Shown piece after piece: positions 40,619 through 53,522 of a stretch of DNA of 64,000 nucleotides. Source of the stretch: Theobroma cacao. Lineage: Eukaryota; Streptophyta; Magnoliopsida; Malvales; Malvaceae. The translations under genes were made by a program, and so were the position numbers. Below the pieces are notes generated by a model. The model did not search any database, was not told where the DNA came from, and saw nothing but the letters and a program-made list of their open reading frames with translations. The DNA is taken from the NCBI RefSeq assembly GCF_000208745.1, contig NC_030853.1, forward strand, positions 31,326,628 through 31,390,627, written 5' to 3'. The first letter of the stretch is position 1. The number at the start of each line of letters is the position of its first letter.

Positions 40619-41508
40619 TGAACTTCGATTGCCTAGAAAGTTACGGTAGTTAAGTTTCTACTCCCATGTTCGTCACTGTTGTCACTATAGTAACCTTAGC
40701 ATTGAGTCAAATTAAACCCTGGAAACCCTTCCCCAGATTGGTACCAAGCCATCGGGAATTGAACTCCAGGAGTTCTATCTTTGATCCTCATAGAATTTTA
40801 AAAAGGGTGTGCTAATTTGGAACCAAAACAAAGCTCTAATCTAAGCATCTGATTATGGCCACTAATATTATGTTACACAAATACAAATGCTATTACAGAG
40901 TTGATGGCATTGATTGCCCTAATTTTAATGGCACAGAGGCTCAAAATGCCAGTAACAGCAGGAAGCAAAGGCTTCCCATTTATATTCATGAGAAGATAAA
41001 CTATTGACTACTGCTGAGGAAGGGGGCTAAAAGCTACTATTACACATCTGCTCCCTGGCATTTGAGCCTCAAGCAGTTTGCTGCTGCATCCATGACCTTG
41101 TCATCACTAATGGTTATTTTCGTCAGCAGCATTCTCCAAGAGGAAACTTGTTTCCCATCAGCAGGCTCACCTCAGCTTTCCAGTTTATATTCCTGGAGAT
41201 GAAGTATCTCCCATTAGAGCAAACACAAAAAAATGATCAATGATACACAATGCATAACAAGGAAAAAACTTCAAGTTATGACCGATATCGCCTAAATATC
41301 TGGACAGTAGGTCGTCTCATTTAGATGATTTCTGCTGGTGTCAACCAAACTACATACAACAACTACGAAAATGTTCTCTATACATTTTCACTTCTCTAAT
41401 TTTACTTTCTATTCTAATTTCTGGGTAAACAAGTAGAACCAAAGTCCTGGAGTGCCCAACCATCCAAGGATAAAAAGGCTAACAGAAAATCAAGCAAACT
41501 TTAAAACC
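40619..41508. other. convergent 3' region between the peroxidase and FCA
   Basis: About 0.9 kb shared by the 3' ends of two genes facing each other. No other gene is seen. Read-through from either side would be antisense to the other. Confidence 0.6.
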
Positions 41509-44500
41509 TTATGGCTTATTCTTCCATGCCAAATCCTGCACAGTCTGAAGCCCCTGCAGCAAAAAGACCAAAGAAATGAAGTGTTGGTGAAAACTAGCTT
41601 GGAATAAATGAAAATTACAACACTTTATACCTGTTGGAAGCGTGTTGGATTATTGGGTGATGGTGCAACTGGTAATTGTCCATAACCAAGTTCCTGTAAA
41701 TTTCAAAGATGCAAAATAGGAGATCTTATGAGACAATATACAGCTAAAAAAATGTGAAAACTCAAATCCCTTGCAAAACAAAATATGTGCAATATCATTG
41801 CAAAACAATTTCATGACAACTAATAAACAAAGTGTGGACTGAAAACATATCTTAAAAGATAGAACAAGTATTGAGGTTTTCTTTTTATTTGGCTGGGATG
41901 TTAATATAAAATTTACCTGTGTATTTTGTTGATTTCTAACTCCAGAAGCTGAGTACTGGACTTCAGCAAAATAGAGTAAGCAATGGCACATCTAAAATTT
42001 TAAAGACAATAAAACCTATGTTTAATTAGAAAATGTAAACAACTAACCGCTGAAGGAAAAAAGGGCAGCTGTAACTGCAGAGGATGGTGGATCTGGGTTT
42101 GAAGCTGGGTCTGGAACTGCACTTGTTGTGCTTGTGAAGCTTGCTGAGGAGGGTGTGACTGAGTTTGAGGCTGTTGAACAGGTGGCTTTTGTTGTTGTTG
42201 TTGTTCAAACAAAGCCAATTCTTCAGGCTTCTCCCACTGCATGTTGATACAGAATAAATTCATCATACCACATGAGAATTAACTAATTAAAGCAAAGTCC
42301 CCAACAGTCAACCAAGTCTCAAATATATGTCTCACCCTGCTTTCACGTGTTAGACTATTATGATAGTATTTGAATCCATCAGGAGAAGTATGCTCTGTCC
42401 AATGACATTCCCCCGGAGTTACTGTCGGTGTCATAACCGGTGCAGCAGGAGCAGATGCAGATGAAGGGACGTCTGTACTAGGTGTACTAGCAGGAGTACT
42501 GCCAGCAGCCTGTGGTGTCATCCCAGCCCACTGAGAGAGCCCCAAGCAAAATTATCAGCATATTATAATTACAGCACAACTTCACAAGCAGATGACATTA
42601 CAAAAATAAACTTATTCACCACCAAGGAAAATTTAACAGGGGAAGATAGCAGTTCAGGTACTAAAGATGCGAAAGGCACATTGATGTCAAGATGTGAGAC
42701 ACACAATGAGGAGAATTAGGATCCAATGATTAGAAGGGCATTTAAAATCCTTAATTTTTTTTATCTGCAGAAATCTTTTTCAGAAACCAAAACAAAAAAA
42801 TTCTGAATCATGAAATGGATCCCTTGTTTTTTCCTGAAAAACAATTTGGTAAGCTCCAATTTCTATTACCTCTGTGCAATAACATCAGAGGCCCTGTATG
42901 AACCCAGCCATCGTGGCCCCACATACCTGCTGTTTAGAAGCCTGTGAATTCTGCTGCAACGTCATATTTTGATTTGAAGGTTGCATCAGCTGCAATTGTT
43001 GCTGCAGCTGGGAAAATGCCTGCTGAGATGATTGAAAGCTTGCTTGCAGTGTTTGTGTTTGCTGAGACAGCATCTGAGCTAGCTGAGAAGGGGACTGCTG
43101 AAGTGGTTGCAGCAGTTGCTGCTGCATAGGAACAGGCCACTGTTGTTGATTTGATGTAGTGGGTACAGAATTGGGCTGTAAATTGGGTGGTAAGTTGACA
43201 CTCAAAGGGTTTTGTAGCACTGCAGCAGATGAAGCATTCTGCTGAATCTGAGGCCGAGAAGCAGGCAACTGACCACTCACAAAATGTTGTGAGGGAAGAG
43301 CTTGACTGAAGGGTGACTGAGTAGCAGAAAGAGGAACTTGTAGTTGACCAACATGCACAGCCTGTGACTGTGAGTATGACACCGGTGCTAGAGGGTGTAG
43401 TTGAAATGAGGGAGGTAGACCCTGAGGTGATTGAAGAGGCTTCTGTAAAGGTGAAATTTGCTGACCAACCGTCGGAACTAGTGGTGAAGGTTGATTAAAT
43501 CCCTGAAAGGAAATAACCTAATTCAATCTAGAACATGAAGAGTATGAAAGCATCAAAAACATATTCAATTTTCACAAACCTGTTGTGAAGTAGAAGAAGA
43601 TGAAACTGCAGGGCCAGGAAGAGATCCATCTGTAGGGCCACCAAAAGGACCACCCTAGAGTGTTCACAAGGATAATAAGCAAGAATTTGCATGTAAAATA
43701 AAATTATAAACAAAAAATTTCCACACAACATGAAAATCATAACTGAATGCTTACAAAAAGGCATAGTATGAAAGACCTAATAGGATAAAAATAAAGAGAA
43801 TATGACCACAATTTAAAGAACTCAGGCTCCAATTAACAGAGTACCCAACTTACAGTAAATGTAATTTGGTTATCTACACTTTTATGAAAGAATCTTTGCT
43901 TTATTAGGCAAAACAATTTGCCAGCTTAACCATAAAAAATAAAATGTAGAAATCAACCCTAAAATGGTTTCTTAAAGTAGACTTCAGCATTCCATCCACA
44001 CAATATGTTCCCACTTACCACCAAAAAGGAATATTGCTGATTAACACAGTTGCATTAGAAAAACTAAAAGTGTGCCAGAGAACAATTATTCTTACTGGAT
44101 TTAAAGGTATTGCTAATTCACCAGACCTAGGGAGCAACTGACTCCCCAAACTGCGAATACCAGGAGTTGGTCCCATATTCTGTGGACTCATAGGGTGCCA
44201 AGGATTAGGTGGAACATTATCCCCCATTGCATCACCGAAGTTGGGTGCTGGTCTGCAGCGGTTAACATGAAAACATAAGTACAGAAAAATAAGCCAAATG
44301 AAATAAGGAGACAGCTAAAATGCATTAGACTATGCCGCAACATGTTAAATGGGTTGAGGGTACCTAGGCCCTGGGGCCTGGAAACGAGGACCAAAACCTG
44401 GACCTCCAAATGCAGGAGCACCACCCCTGGAAAGGAAAGCAAGTTAAAAACAGAGTACAGTTAATTCAATCAATCAGTAACATATGCCAGAGGCAACAGA

Positions 44501-47500
44501 AATTATAGGATGAATCAACAAACAGATACACAATCAAGTTTGATCCAAAATGAAGGGTAAGAAAATGTCTAACTCAAGCTTCAACAAAAGAAACACCCTA
44601 CAGCTAACCACCCATTCATATCCCAGTTTCAAATGTACAAGCTTGCACATAAAGGAATGAATAATAACACATCTTAGGAAAAACCTTGAGTCTCCAGCTC
44701 CAGGCCTGGGCCTCTTGGGATCAGCAAAACGGACAGTTAATGGTTGATCACAACCCTACGATGTAGAAAACAGATAATCAATCGGCAGCCTTTGATAATA
44801 AAATAAGTAAACAGATTATTAAGAAAGAAATTGAAAAATTCTTACTCTCATTGTATAAATTCCATTGAGAGCATCTATAGCTGCTAATGCCATGTCTCTA
44901 TCAGAGTATTTAACAAAACCACATCCTTCAAAATAAATTGTAAATACATGAGGAATGAAAAGAAAAAATCTAATGATAGTGGTTTTATATAAACATTTCA
45001 GACTGAACAGAAATTATCTACAATATACAATCTTTGATAATATAATATAGCAAAAGAAACAAAAACAGAAAGCATTCATCAAATCCGAGATGGCATATAA
45101 ATCAAACTCAAGGACACACCACGACTCTGCTTCAACTCATCACGCATGAGGTAAACATCTTCAACTCGACCAAATCGAGAAAAAATCTGCCAAGGAAACA
45201 GCATTTAATAGCTTGACAGAATGTATAATCTACAGAAAAGAAAAATAAACTAATAAATAATGTAAAGTGTTACATAAGTTCTGAATAACAAGAACAAAAA
45301 TTTTAGAGATATATGTGACAATTGGAGTGAGACTACTAAAGGTCATTGAAAGTAAGAATCGTCTTTTGCACCAGAAGAATAAAAGAATCAGAAAAAGACG
45401 GTATAATTAAACAAATAAATGTTTATATGACATACTTCCTGAACATCCATTTCAGTAGCTTGTCTGTTGAGTGACCCAACAAACAATTTGTACTCAACTG
45501 CACCTGTCATTAAGGAAACAAAATCAGTTATGGAAAATTAGATGATATTAGGATAACAAACATAAGTATTCACCACAACATAAGAAAGAAGAAGGTACAG
45601 ATAAGTCTAGAGATTTCTGTCAATCGAGTGCTTTATTCTTCAAATCTGGGCCAACTAAGCATTGATCATTCTTCTACTAATGCTCACATAGGAAACTATA
45701 TTGCTTGTAATATATCTAACAGATCATGTCCACTAGTTTTCTTTCCCCTTTAATGTTCATTTTCTTCAATCCTTTGGAGTTTCAATTATGAGACATAAAT
45801 TCAACAATAAACACAAATATGCTTGGACAGTGCAAGACATGAGAGACACATGCATAAACACATGCCTAGGCTTTGGAAAGACTGTTATTTGACACCTGTG
45901 CCTGTCTCAAGAAGGATAACATGCCCCTCCATTCTAAAATTAACGGGCATCAAAAAAGAAAAGGGTAAATTAGAGAAAAATTGCATCTAATAAACCAAAA
46001 AGATCTTCTATTAACACAGATTCACACATGTAAATTACAGATCAAGCTTCAAAAACCTACAAATATGTAAAATAATTACCAAGGCGTTCTCGTTCCCCAT
46101 CAGCATATCTGACTTGGATAGGACCCATTCCCTGTAAATACGCATACGAAAATGTAAAACTATTTCACTTATATGAGTATGTAAAACCATTTCAGTTATA
46201 TATATAAACAAAAAATAGAAGTGGCAAAAGACCTCACCCCAGGCAGAGTATGTTGATTGTGCAAGGCTCTAATAGCCCTATCTGCTTCTTCTAAGGTTGC
46301 ATATTTTATAAAACAACATCCTGCACAACCGCAGAGTTTTAATTCTGATTTGGTTAGGTCACTTACACCCCCAGAAATGGTGCAGAAGGGTAGACACACA
46401 AAAACTCATGAGACAGTAAAATACATGTCATGGAGATATGCTGCTAAAGACGCATATGAATGTAACTAAAAGGGGAAAAAAAGGATCCAAAACATCTATA
46501 TTATTACCATAAAAATTCCACGACTCAAATACAGAGACTTAATATAAACAGATAATCTATTTTCATTTAGCACAAATAACACAAAATAAAACAAATGTCA
46601 ACCGCTATAATCATAATGTTCAAAAGAGAAATATCTTCAACTAAATCATTCATATCTCAGACAAGGCAGAGTACATGCACAAATATCTAAATTTGCATAA
46701 CATCCCTACCACAAAAATCATAAAGAGAACATGGTTGATCTAGATAGTAATATGAAAGCAAAAATCAAATGATGGATTAAGCCTGACAGTTCTTTAAGAG
46801 AAGTATGTTAGTAAATCATAATGTGCTTTCAACAAAATATAATGCATTTTTAAGACAAGAAAGAAGAGAGCAGGCACATTGCAACACAGAAATGTTGTTC
46901 TTTTCATATGTGGATAACATTTATAGATACAGACACCAATATCAACAACAGGGCACAGTTCTCTTCGTCAGCAAATAGCACCATCTCCACAGCCTACTAC
47001 TGTTACAAGAAATGATGCAAATCTATAAAAAGAAAAAGCTTTCAATCACACAACTATCAACCAACGGTTTGCTACCCTCAACACAAAGACCCATGAGCAA
47101 AATTGTGCCAATCATCACAAATTTAAATCCATGCAGTAAATCCAGATAAAACCAAAGAACATACAGAAATACCCTGGCAAATAAGAGGGGAGCAAAAGAA
47201 CATAAATAAATAGTATCTATCTAATAAGCTTGAAGCTGAACAGCATCAACAAGCCATGAAAATAAGCACCACAATGCTTACAAACAGAATTCTAGGGGCA
47301 CATGGAGCAAGGAGCTTATCACACTATAAAGAAAATCGGCAAGGCAAGATCCCAGATATCATATTACATTTTCCTTTCTTTTCCTTTTACCATAGCTTCA
47401 GGACATGCAAGCCAAGTCAAACACGCCAAAAAGAATTGCTTGTCATTAACATTTACAAAACATAAGAATATTCCAATCTTAACTCTACCTCTCTTCCAAT

Positions 47501-50500
47501 CAGCCCCAAATATATAACATAGAGGGCATCAGCACCAGGCACATGCACATGAAGACAGAGTCAAAACTCTACAGAAACAACTACTTGTCACTGACATTAA
47601 GAACACATGAGAATATGCCAAGCTACATCCTTCTCTCCCAACAAGCCCCAAATAAGATAGACAATGTGCGGAGCAATAGCACCAAGCACAACAGGCATCT
47701 AGGCTTCCATGACCCTAGAACCAATGAACAGCCTTTTATACCTCTCCCTAATGACTTTCTTCCAGCTTCATTTATTAAAAATCTCTCAGCATATCTCTTC
47801 TAGCAATCTAGTTAAGCAAATAACATAGAATGAGTAAGCACATGACAAGATAAGAGATAATGAACAGCACTAATCTTGCTGTGCAAATAAGACATCCATC
47901 TCAGTTACAGTACTAACTCATTCAAGAACGGATGTAACAATTACCCTAGAAACCATCAGTTGTAGACTTGCAGTCAAAAGATTCATGCCAAAGAAAAGGA
48001 TTTCACATTTCAGCATCTCCACACGCTTCTCAAGAATGAAAATGGTTCATCAAACATAAAATTCTCACATGACAAGAACCAGAAATCAAGTTCAATTTCA
48101 ATAATTCTACCCAAAATTCATTGCTGTGCTGCTGCTTTGGAGTTGACATAAGTTAATAAGCTTAATTCACATCAAAACCACAAATATGTAAAATTCCATA
48201 CCAAGAAAGAATAATTGTTGTATTGCTACCTTCACTTACCATGCATTCATGAATATATACACTCAGAGAAAACATCAACTCCTCACCGATATCCCATAAA
48301 ACAAAATGAAACTCTGACCAAATCTACGAATAATTCTCAAGAGAATTGGAAGTCTAACCCCAGTTCTCTCTCAAGAATGTACAAACACATCTGTCTTGGC
48401 TGACCACAACAATGAATTATAAACCAAAGACAAGGTACAAAAAGAATACATGGACAAAAAATGGCTAAGAAACAAGGCTGAATACTAAACACAATGAAAT
48501 GTAAGTAGAAAATTCAATGAGACATTTCCATAAAAAATTATCATCAATGCTATATTGCACTGACCAGCCATAAACAGAAAAACAGAAATGTTTCACAAAG
48601 CCATCTGAAAGGGGGGAAACTACAATTTCAGCAAACTATGCTGTACAATCCTAGCATCCAAAACCTCCAAGTTTGATGGTAATACAACCACTCTCATTGA
48701 TTGGTTAGCTTGGCCACATAAACAACCATGCTCACCAAAGATCTACCATATATATTTGGGGCAAGTTAACCACACAAACGCCCTTAGCTCAGAAACACTT
48801 AATGGGAGAAACACAACTATTGGTGCTATAAAAGTAAAAGGTTATCAGCTCATGTCACCCCTTTGCCACAAGAAATCAGTAAAGTACACCATCAACAAAG
48901 AAAAAAAGTACCAAGACATCACATAAGTCATCACATACTCAACGTGTGGAGCAAAAAATTCTAAAATCATCCTGTTGCATCCATTGTACAACTGAAGCAG
49001 CGATTTGCTGTAAATGGTCAATAGCCCTCAAGATGACACTCAAACACATCCATTGCTCCATGCACATTAAAACTTCCATATTCAAAACAGCAATTAAAGT
49101 ATGATAAAACAATAAGCTCCCTCATACAGCAAAATTCATCAGCATTCACAATCTCTAGAATAAGAGGCCAGCAGTAACGATGTAATAACCATGAGAAATA
49201 AAGAATACACACCAAGAAGCATCCAAAATCGACACCCTGACAGCCTTTAGATTTCCAACAGGACATAATTGGCAGAATAAAATAAACATCCACAGATAAA
49301 ACCTATGCAACCCATTACTATATTGCAAACATTTGTGGAAATTAAAAATTGACCAAAACGCCAGCCTAGAGTATAAACACAAATTTGCTGAAATCTAAAC
49401 CCATCAATTAAACAAACAATGGTAAGAATTGCTACACCAGATCGAAGTCACACAATACAGCGGTATCACCAACTAGTTTTGATTGCTACCAAAGAAAAAT
49501 TCCCAAATTTTTTGCAATATTAAAAGCATATATACAAACATGAGCCTGCCACCAAAATAGACAGGCCATCCAACCTATTAAAAAAGTTAATTAAACCAAC
49601 CCGTTGCGATGGAAATATAACAATCCCACAAAAATATGACGTCTGTAATGTTGCGCATAACTTCAATGGGGCATATAACCAAGGAACTTTCAACACATAA
49701 AACTATAATACCATCCATATCCGACTAACATTCAACTTGAATCCATCTCAGCAACATAAAACTGGTCCACAGACATTGCAAACCCATTTAAAAAGAAGAA
49801 TTTCCAGATTCTCCGAGATAACAAGCAACCATGGAAATCATCCAAATAAAAATGTAATATACACCATTCAACAGCAATAATCATAGGATTTCGTGCTTTT
49901 ATATCTGTACAACAGTAGCAAGTCCTGATATATATAGCAATGGCAACAGACACTCTCATGAAAATTTATTGTTGGCTAATGCCCCCACAACAGAATCCAT
50001 TATTTCAAAAATAGGATCTACTTGTGGTACAAATCCCATACTTTTTCTATACATAAACCAGTTTTTAGCAAGTTTACATTTCTCTCCTTGTTTGACAGAA
50101 TCAACATTAAGAAAGGGAGGTGGCAACCAAAACCAACAAGCCCGAAACTTGTATCAAAAACAAACTGAGACGAAGATGAGCTTAAGTTTGCTCCTATCTG
50201 CCTCTCAGCGGACCTGAAATAAGATAGGTATAATAACATATATCTAACAATAAAACAACATTTATACATACCTTGGGGTTGTCCAGTTTTTTTATCTTTG
50301 ATTAAAGCAACCTCTATCACATTTCCGTGTTCTTCAAATAAGGGCCGAATCTGACAAGTGAGAATAAATGACCACTGTTTAAGAAATAATACCAAAACAA
50401 AAAGAACAAATAGACCAAGATTACATGATATTAATGCTTAGAATGGTATTTATTCAATATATGGAATCGACATCCATCAGATGAATAAGTGAATTGAATT

Positions 50501-51530
50501 ACATCTCTGGTAGCATAAAGGAGAGTACAAACAGGAGTGTGATACTTTCAAAAGTACGAGGCAATAATGAACTGACTTACATCCTCTTCAGTGGCTGCCC
50601 TTGGTACAGATCCCACAAAAAGTTTGGCAAAATTGCCGCCACCTCCAGCAAATCGATCTGGCAAAGCAAAATATAAAGGATAATCAGTCTATAAGATATG
50701 TAAGCTATGATGTTAAGATGCAATTACAATGGTCAGAAACTAGTAAAGGAAAGTAAATTTTGAATAATAAAATCAAAGCTATGACAATTCAAGACAAAAT
50801 AATCTGTAGCAGAAAACATCCATGCAGCCATGGAACAAGAAAACTGCAGTAAATAAGGAGCACATGGTAAATTCTTTGTAAAAAGAAAATTCAGCAAATT
50901 GAAATAAATGCAAAGGAAATCACCAAAAATTTTCAAATTAACGAATTACATAATAGTTCAAGCACCAGATAAGTAAAAAATTACGATTGAAAAATATATA
51001 ACATAAAAATATAAGCAATAAAACGGACCTCTATTGGGAGAACCTCCTCCACGGCCAGAGAAAGGATACGCGCGTTTCTGTCCCGCATGAGGCTGCTGCG
51101 GCGGAGGGGATGGATAATTACCCTCAAAACCCCCACCCATAGGCCGAAACCCTCCCCCACCACCACCACCACCTCCCATTGGCCGAAAACCTCCTCCTCC
51201 GTCACCGTGATGCTGACGAGGAGGACTGTCGAACAGGCGATGCCCTCCTCCTCCTCCTCCTCCACTGCCACGGAAGTTGCTAGGGCTACGACGACGGTGA
51301 TGATAGAAATCTTGGTTATCGAACTTGTCGTCGAAATTACTGTTGTTGTTGTTGTTGTTGCTGCTGCTGTTTTTTCCGCCGTAGCGGTTCATGGGAGGAG
51401 CGTCAGAGAACCGCGAGGGGCCTCGAGAGTGACGGTTGTTGTTGTTGTCGTTGTTGTTATTGTAGTAAGATTCTTGGTTGTTACTATTGTTGTTGCTGTT
51501 GCCATAGCGGTCGCCCCTGTACCTATCCAG
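41509..51530 (-). CDS. FCA: flowering-time RNA-binding protein FCA
   Basis: Eighteen coding exons on the minus strand, 5' to 3': 51530-51029, 50657-50581, 50350-50272, 46320-46238, 46131-46080, 45503-45436, 45186-45120, 44925-44846, 44755-44685, 44426-44364, 44252-44096, 43654-43580, 43502-42927, 42530-42336, 42236-42048, 41955-41917, 41693-41631 and 41553-41509. The protein is 826 aa from a CTG start (51530), or 780 from the first ATG (51392). Order: Asn-rich then Gly-rich N-terminus with FRPMG repeats; RRM1 (about 179-258, KLFVGSVPR and GCCFIKYA); RRM2 (about 270-350, KLFVGSLNR and GCGFVKYS); a Pro/Gly linker; a Gln-rich prion-like region (459-650); a WW domain (W694...W716, P719); and a Gln-rich C-terminus ending LAWKNKP. 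FCA is a nuclear autonomous-pathway protein. It binds FY through the WW domain, drives proximal polyadenylation (including at its own intron 3 and at FLC antisense RNA) and promotes flowering. Intron 3 is 3.95 kb. Exon 16's acceptor (CAG at 41956-41958) was chosen to keep the frame. Confidence 0.97.
47439..47692. repeat. diverged tandem duplication in FCA intron 3
   Basis: Two related units of about 105 bp begin at 47439 and 47584 (period 145). Both run from CTTGTCA, through CAGCCCCAAAT or CAAGCCCCAAAT, to AGCACCA(G/A)GCACA. Divergence is substantial, so the event is old. Confidence 0.6.
49965..49970 (-). terminator. candidate proximal poly(A) signal in FCA intron 3
   Basis: AATAAA on the sense (minus) strand about 300 nt after the intron 3 donor. 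This is a candidate for the autoregulatory short transcript. Site use is inference. Confidence 0.35.
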
Positions 51531-53522
51531 CTTTGCTGTATGTTAGCTGAAACTTGAAAGTCGAATCCCTGAATTTGAATTTTACAGTGTTTGGAAGAGA
51601 AAAGAAAATGAGAAGGAAAGAAAGAAAATGGCAAGGGCAGAAAATTTTGGTTGGAGTTTTCCCAGGGTGGGGGGCACAGGGCATGTAGATGTGACTGGGC
51701 TTTATAGGTTTGGGTTTGCTTTCTTACTGTAGTGCCACAGCCCATTTCAATCTTGACTGTTCTGTGGGCTACCCCACATAGGCTCAGTTCATGAGATACC
51801 AACTCCAACTCCCCTATTCTCATTATCATATGATTCCTACCGAATAAAATTCTTGTCCCGTGTCTAGTAAATTTTTTGTTTTAAGTTATTTGTTTTCTGT
51901 TATTAAGGTTTTTGATTTAGCTATTAATAATATAAGATTAGATGTGTAACATAAAATTATGAAAGATATATCATACAGATTACCAAGTGAAATAAAAAAT
52001 TTTTTATTTTTTTTAATGAACTAGAGAAAAGAATCTCTAAGTTCTAAGTTTTAACGTATGGTATTTCATTTTTATTAAAATTTCAATCAATTAACAAATA
52101 TTGAAAAAGATAATTACATCCGAACATTTGATTCAATAAGTTAATGCATGATTTCTTGCTTCGAAAATCAAGATTTCCTGCAAATATATTTATAAAATAA
52201 AAGAAGAAAAAAAAAAGCTTTAACATCTTCTTTGTATTAACATCACCAACATCTAAAATGGAGATAAAGGCTGACCCTGTGATAAACACTATAGAAGACT
52301 GAATCAATACACAAGTAAAATAAAAACCAGTATGAATATGATATTAATGACCTCAAACACCACAAATACAACATTCAGCAATTTGAGCAGTACATCCAAA
52401 GAAAAGAAATTTGATTCAATAAACATCATAAGAAAAACAGAAATTTCCCTGGGGTACATGAAGTAGAGATTCAATGAAAGTATTAATATGGTAATTTAAG
52501 CATGAATCAAGTACTTGCAAAACTTCAAAGGTCATGCAACCAAATTGAGAGCACACCAAGACAAGACAAATCAATCATATGTAAGCCCTTTTCCAGGATC
52601 ATAAAGCAAAACACATTAAACTAGCAGTGACTTAAAGCGGGGGCCTGAATTAGCATCCTGCTTGTTGTATCGAGGGAAGGCAATCAGTCAATTTTGCAGA
52701 GATAATACTAATAGTTGATTAACTTGAGCTATCACAGAAGAAGTAAAATAAGCACACACCAGGAGCATCACAAGTAGATATAATAGAGGTGCAAGTTCTA
52801 ACCACGAATTTAAAACAAGAAGAAGCTCTAAGCACCAGTTGGGATAAAGCAAGTTCACCAATGAACAAGCTGTTTATAATGCTACAGCTACCCCTTAACC
52901 TCCTCGATACAAGCTTTGGTTAAACACACTTGATGCATAAACACTAAGGTCTATCTCAAGCAAGGCACTATTAATGTCATACTATGTAAAGAAGAAGGAT
53001 CAAAACTCAGCTCTCTCAACAAAACCCAAGATGGAAAAACAGTTCAAAGAGGAGGGCTATTTAATATAACTCCTTTTTTGTTCTTTTAACAAGAAAAGAA
53101 ACTGGGGTTAGTTGAAAGCCAGGAAAAAGATCTATACCTAGCATCAAACCACTTAATTACAATTCAACACCATAGACCCATGCCCGAAAGAAGAATTAAT
53201 CTCCATGATTATCAGTTCACTTGCACCACAGAAACACAAATTTCTCTAGGACGGATGGAACAGAGACTTTAGCAAAATGATCAATCACACAACAAAACTT
53301 AATGGCATTCCAAGGCAGCAACATTTTATCAGATATAAAGGAACTAAACATTTTAGCAGCCACCAAGAGATCACTATCACATAAGTTTCAAACTGTACGG
53401 CATTAGCATATAAAATCCATATCCATGGAACAAAAGTAAACGTGTTTTAAGCATATATAATCCTGAAAAACAAAACCCATTCTAACCAGCCAGTGAAGCA
53501 ATGACACCTAAACCTTCACTCC
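51531..53522. other. FCA 5' region and 3' flank of the exonuclease gene
   Basis: On the minus strand the FCA leader and promoter lie at about 51531-51830, with a TGGGCT element near 51696. The rest, to 53522, is A+T-rich and downstream of the exonuclease gene, with no ORF I can support. Confidence 0.55.

Larger units (their letters stand above)
46321..50271 (-). other. large intron 3 of FCA
   Basis: 3,951-bp intron inside RRM1, between KTGQPQ and GCCFIKYA, by far the longest in the gene. The position equals the regulatory intron of Arabidopsis FCA, where proximal polyadenylation yields the truncated beta transcript. An AATAAA lies at 49970-49965, about 300 nt from the donor, and another at 47776-47771. 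It contains no gene I can support on either strand, only a diverged tandem repeat at 47439-47692. Confidence 0.85.

Noticed and set aside
41917..42048. Alternative FCA exon 15/16 junctions (acceptor at 41961 or donor GTTGTT)
   Set aside because: With donor GTTAGT the acceptor at 41961 shifts the frame away from ELGYGQLPV. CAG at 41956-41958 gives PSA-YSASGVRN in frame with canonical signals. The GTTGTT donor plus 41961 is also in frame but uses a weaker donor, so it cannot be fully excluded.
47256..47803. + strand ORFs of 69-86 codons inside FCA intron 3
   Set aside because: They fall in the diverged tandem repeat and have no motif, start context or splicing support.
51087..51557. 156-codon + strand ORF, Val/Thr-rich
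   Set aside because: It is the antisense of the Asn/Gly repeats in FCA exon 1; such codon runs give open complementary frames.
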